From positions 1 through 6,444 of the forward strand of contig CAZUIM010000032.1 of the NCBI GenBank assembly GCA_964620325.1: a stretch of 6,444 nt of DNA, written 5' to 3'. This document shows positions 5,399-6,444 of this stretch, one piece after another. The DNA comes from CAZMYM01 sp964620325 (lineage in GTDB: Bacteria; Bipolaricaulota; Bipolaricaulia; UBA7950; UBA9294). Each line of letters begins with the position of its first letter. Position 1 is the first letter of the stretch. The position numbers were made by a program, and so were the translations under genes. The notes beneath the pieces are model-generated. The model did not search any database. It was not told the origin of the DNA and saw only the letters and a program-made list of their open reading frames with translations.

Positions 5399-6377
5399 AG
5401 CGTCCGTCGAGTTGCTCTCGGTAGTAGGCTCGTAGAGAGGCGACGGTCTCCTCGACCGTCGACGTCGGCCCGACCAAGTCGCTCAACGGTTTGGGGGCTC
5501 CGAACGTGATCCGGATCGGTCGCCTGTGCAGAAACTTACCTTTCATCCGCGCAATCGGCCCTCCCATCAGGTGCGCGTAGACCCGATGGTTGCTCGAGTT
5601 CTCCTCCCGAACCGGAATGACGTAGATCGGCCGATCGCCCGGCCGCTCGATCAGATCCCGCGTGAGCACGCCGATCCCGCCGAACCACCGTCGATCGCGC
5701 TTCCCGCCCCCTCCCGGAGCAATGAGTACGCTCCCGCCCCGGCGAAGGTGATCGGCCCCGTCGCAAAGACTGCGGCGGTTGGCCCCTCTCGCATCTTCTG
5801 GCGACGGGACGTCGTGAACGAGACTGATCAACCGGTAGACAAGGACGCGGCGCAGCCCGCCGCGACGCCACTCGGTCCAGGATCGAGTCAGCGGCACCTC
5901 GAAGATGATCGAGAACGGCCGCAGATTCGGCAGCAGTCGGCACACGTAACTCGTCGCCAGGATCCGGAGATCCTCCCGTCGCACGGCTGCAGAGACGAGG
6001 AACGGGGTCAGGAGCGACGGATGGTTCGCGTAGAAGACGATGGGCGCTCTTCGGAGCGTCTCCTCCTGATCCTCGAATCCACGCTGCTCCCACTCGATGC
6101 CGACCGCGTCCAACATCCGAGCACATCCGCGATGAAGCCCCAACGCGCCGATCGCCGGGTCGACGACCTCGGCCGCGAGGACGAGGAACGCCCTCAGCGG
6201 ATAGAAACGCTCGAGAACCGCGGCGAGCGCACGGAACGTGACAGAGGCCTCTCGAGCCGCATCGAATGCGGCGAGGACGCTGGCTCCGTCTTCCTCGAGA
6301 TAGACGTCGCGCAGTCCGCGAAGGGCGTCTCGAAGCGAACGGCGGTCCCGCGTCTGCGGCTGATCCTTCCGCACCAT
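5397..6377 (-). CDS. PlsC-like acyltransferase-family protein with altered HX4D motif
   Basis: This 326-residue protein resembles the lysophospholipid/glycerol-phosphate acyltransferase family, which moves acyl chains from acyl-ACP or acyl-CoA to a hydroxyl acceptor at the membrane. Visible features are the hydrophobic segment around 61-80, IVFYANHPSLLTPF (113-126) at the place of the catalytic NHxxxxD motif, VPLTR (161-165), LIAPGGGGKR (218-227) where the family has FPEGTRS, a G-I-G-V segment (234-237), and IPVREENSSNHRVYA (254-268) followed by IRITFGAPKPL (288-298). H119 is present, but the position four residues further on is T124, not Asp. This could mean a divergent or inactive enzyme. 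I start at ATG 6377 because a ribosome site precedes it; an in-frame TTG at 6401 has none and would add 8 residues. The gene converges on the glycan run, so it is a separate transcript, and its link to the glycan is unproven. Confidence 0.75.
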   Translation of the reverse strand: MVRKDQPQTRDRRSLRDALRGLRDVYLEEDGASVLAAFDAAREASVTFRALAAVLERFYPLRAFLVLAAEVVDPAIGALGLHRGCARMLDAVGIEWEQRGFEDQEETLRRAPIVFYANHPSLLTPFLVSAAVRREDLRILATSYVCRLLPNLRPFSIIFEVPLTRSWTEWRRGGLRRVLVYRLISLVHDVPSPEDARGANRRSLCDGADHLRRGGSVLIAPGGGGKRDRRWFGGIGVLTRDLIERPGDRPIYVIPVREENSSNHRVYAHLMGGPIARMKGKFLHRRPIRITFGAPKPLSDLVGPTSTVEETVASLRAYYREQLDGR

Positions 6378-6382
6378 GGTCG

Positions 6383-6390
6383 CCTCTTCC
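6383..6390 (-). promoter_or_regulatory. Ribosome binding site for the acyltransferase-like gene
   Basis: On the minus strand GGAAGAGG lies 5 nt before the ATG at 6377. It favours this start over the TTG at 6401. The remaining 54 nt to the window edge (6391-6444) show no convincing promoter or gene. Confidence 0.6.
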
Positions 6391-6444
6391 GGCTGTGTCA
6401 AGTTTCGTGTGTAGTTTGGTCTCTCAGGTGGCAGGCTGAAGAGC

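Noticed and set aside
6396..6401. TTGACA on the minus strand as a -35 box for the acyltransferase-like gene
   Set aside because: It lies only about 20 nt before the ATG, so a -10 box at the normal distance would fall on the ribosome site and start codon, and none is visible there.
1..6444. CRISPR array, tRNA, rRNA or transposon ends
   Set aside because: No regularly spaced direct repeats, no tRNA-like cloverleaf or rRNA sequence, and no transposase motifs were found by eye on either strand.

Overview
The window is high-GC bacterial DNA, with strong G/C preference at third codon positions and dense gene packing. It holds six protein-coding genes and no RNA genes, insertion sequences or CRISPR arrays that I can see. 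The genes are typical of a surface-glycan (exopolysaccharide, capsule or protein-glycan) locus. Taxonomy cannot be fixed from the sequence. The composition and gene mix would fit an uncultured high-GC lineage such as Eisenbacteria, Acidobacteria or a deltaproteobacterial group, but this is only a guess.

Layout: nt 1-5274 is a plus-strand run of five genes that looks like the end of a longer operon. (1) A Mur-ligase-like protein enters from the left edge without its start (1-891). (2) A short PglC/WcaJ-C-type phosphoglycosyl transferase (902-1546). (3) A DegT/DnrJ/EryC1/StrS PLP aminotransferase starting at TTG (1626-2771). (4) A membrane-anchored PglF/WbpM/CapD-type NDP-sugar 4,6-dehydratase (2768-4636). 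(5) A Sfp-type 4'-phosphopantetheinyl transferase (4633-5274). Genes 3-4 and 4-5 each overlap by 4 nt (ATGA, GTGA), which suggests translational coupling. A 122-nt spacer (5275-5396) with two strong hairpins and degenerate 7-nt repeats separates this run from a convergent minus-strand gene (5397-6377). That gene encodes a PlsC-like acyltransferase-family protein with an altered active-site motif.

How the genes may work together: genes 4, 3 and 2 match the first, second and committing membrane steps of the bacillosamine-type route. PglF removes water from UDP-GlcNAc to give the 4-keto-6-deoxy sugar, PglE adds the 4-amino group, and PglC moves the sugar phosphate to undecaprenyl phosphate. The PglD-type N-acetyltransferase is not in the window. 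The Mur-like ligase and the phosphopantetheinyl transferase are not part of that textbook pathway and are the unusual aspect. Together they raise the possibility, inferred only, that the amino sugar or glycan receives an amino-acid or acyl group through an ATP-dependent ligase and/or a carrier protein encoded outside the window.
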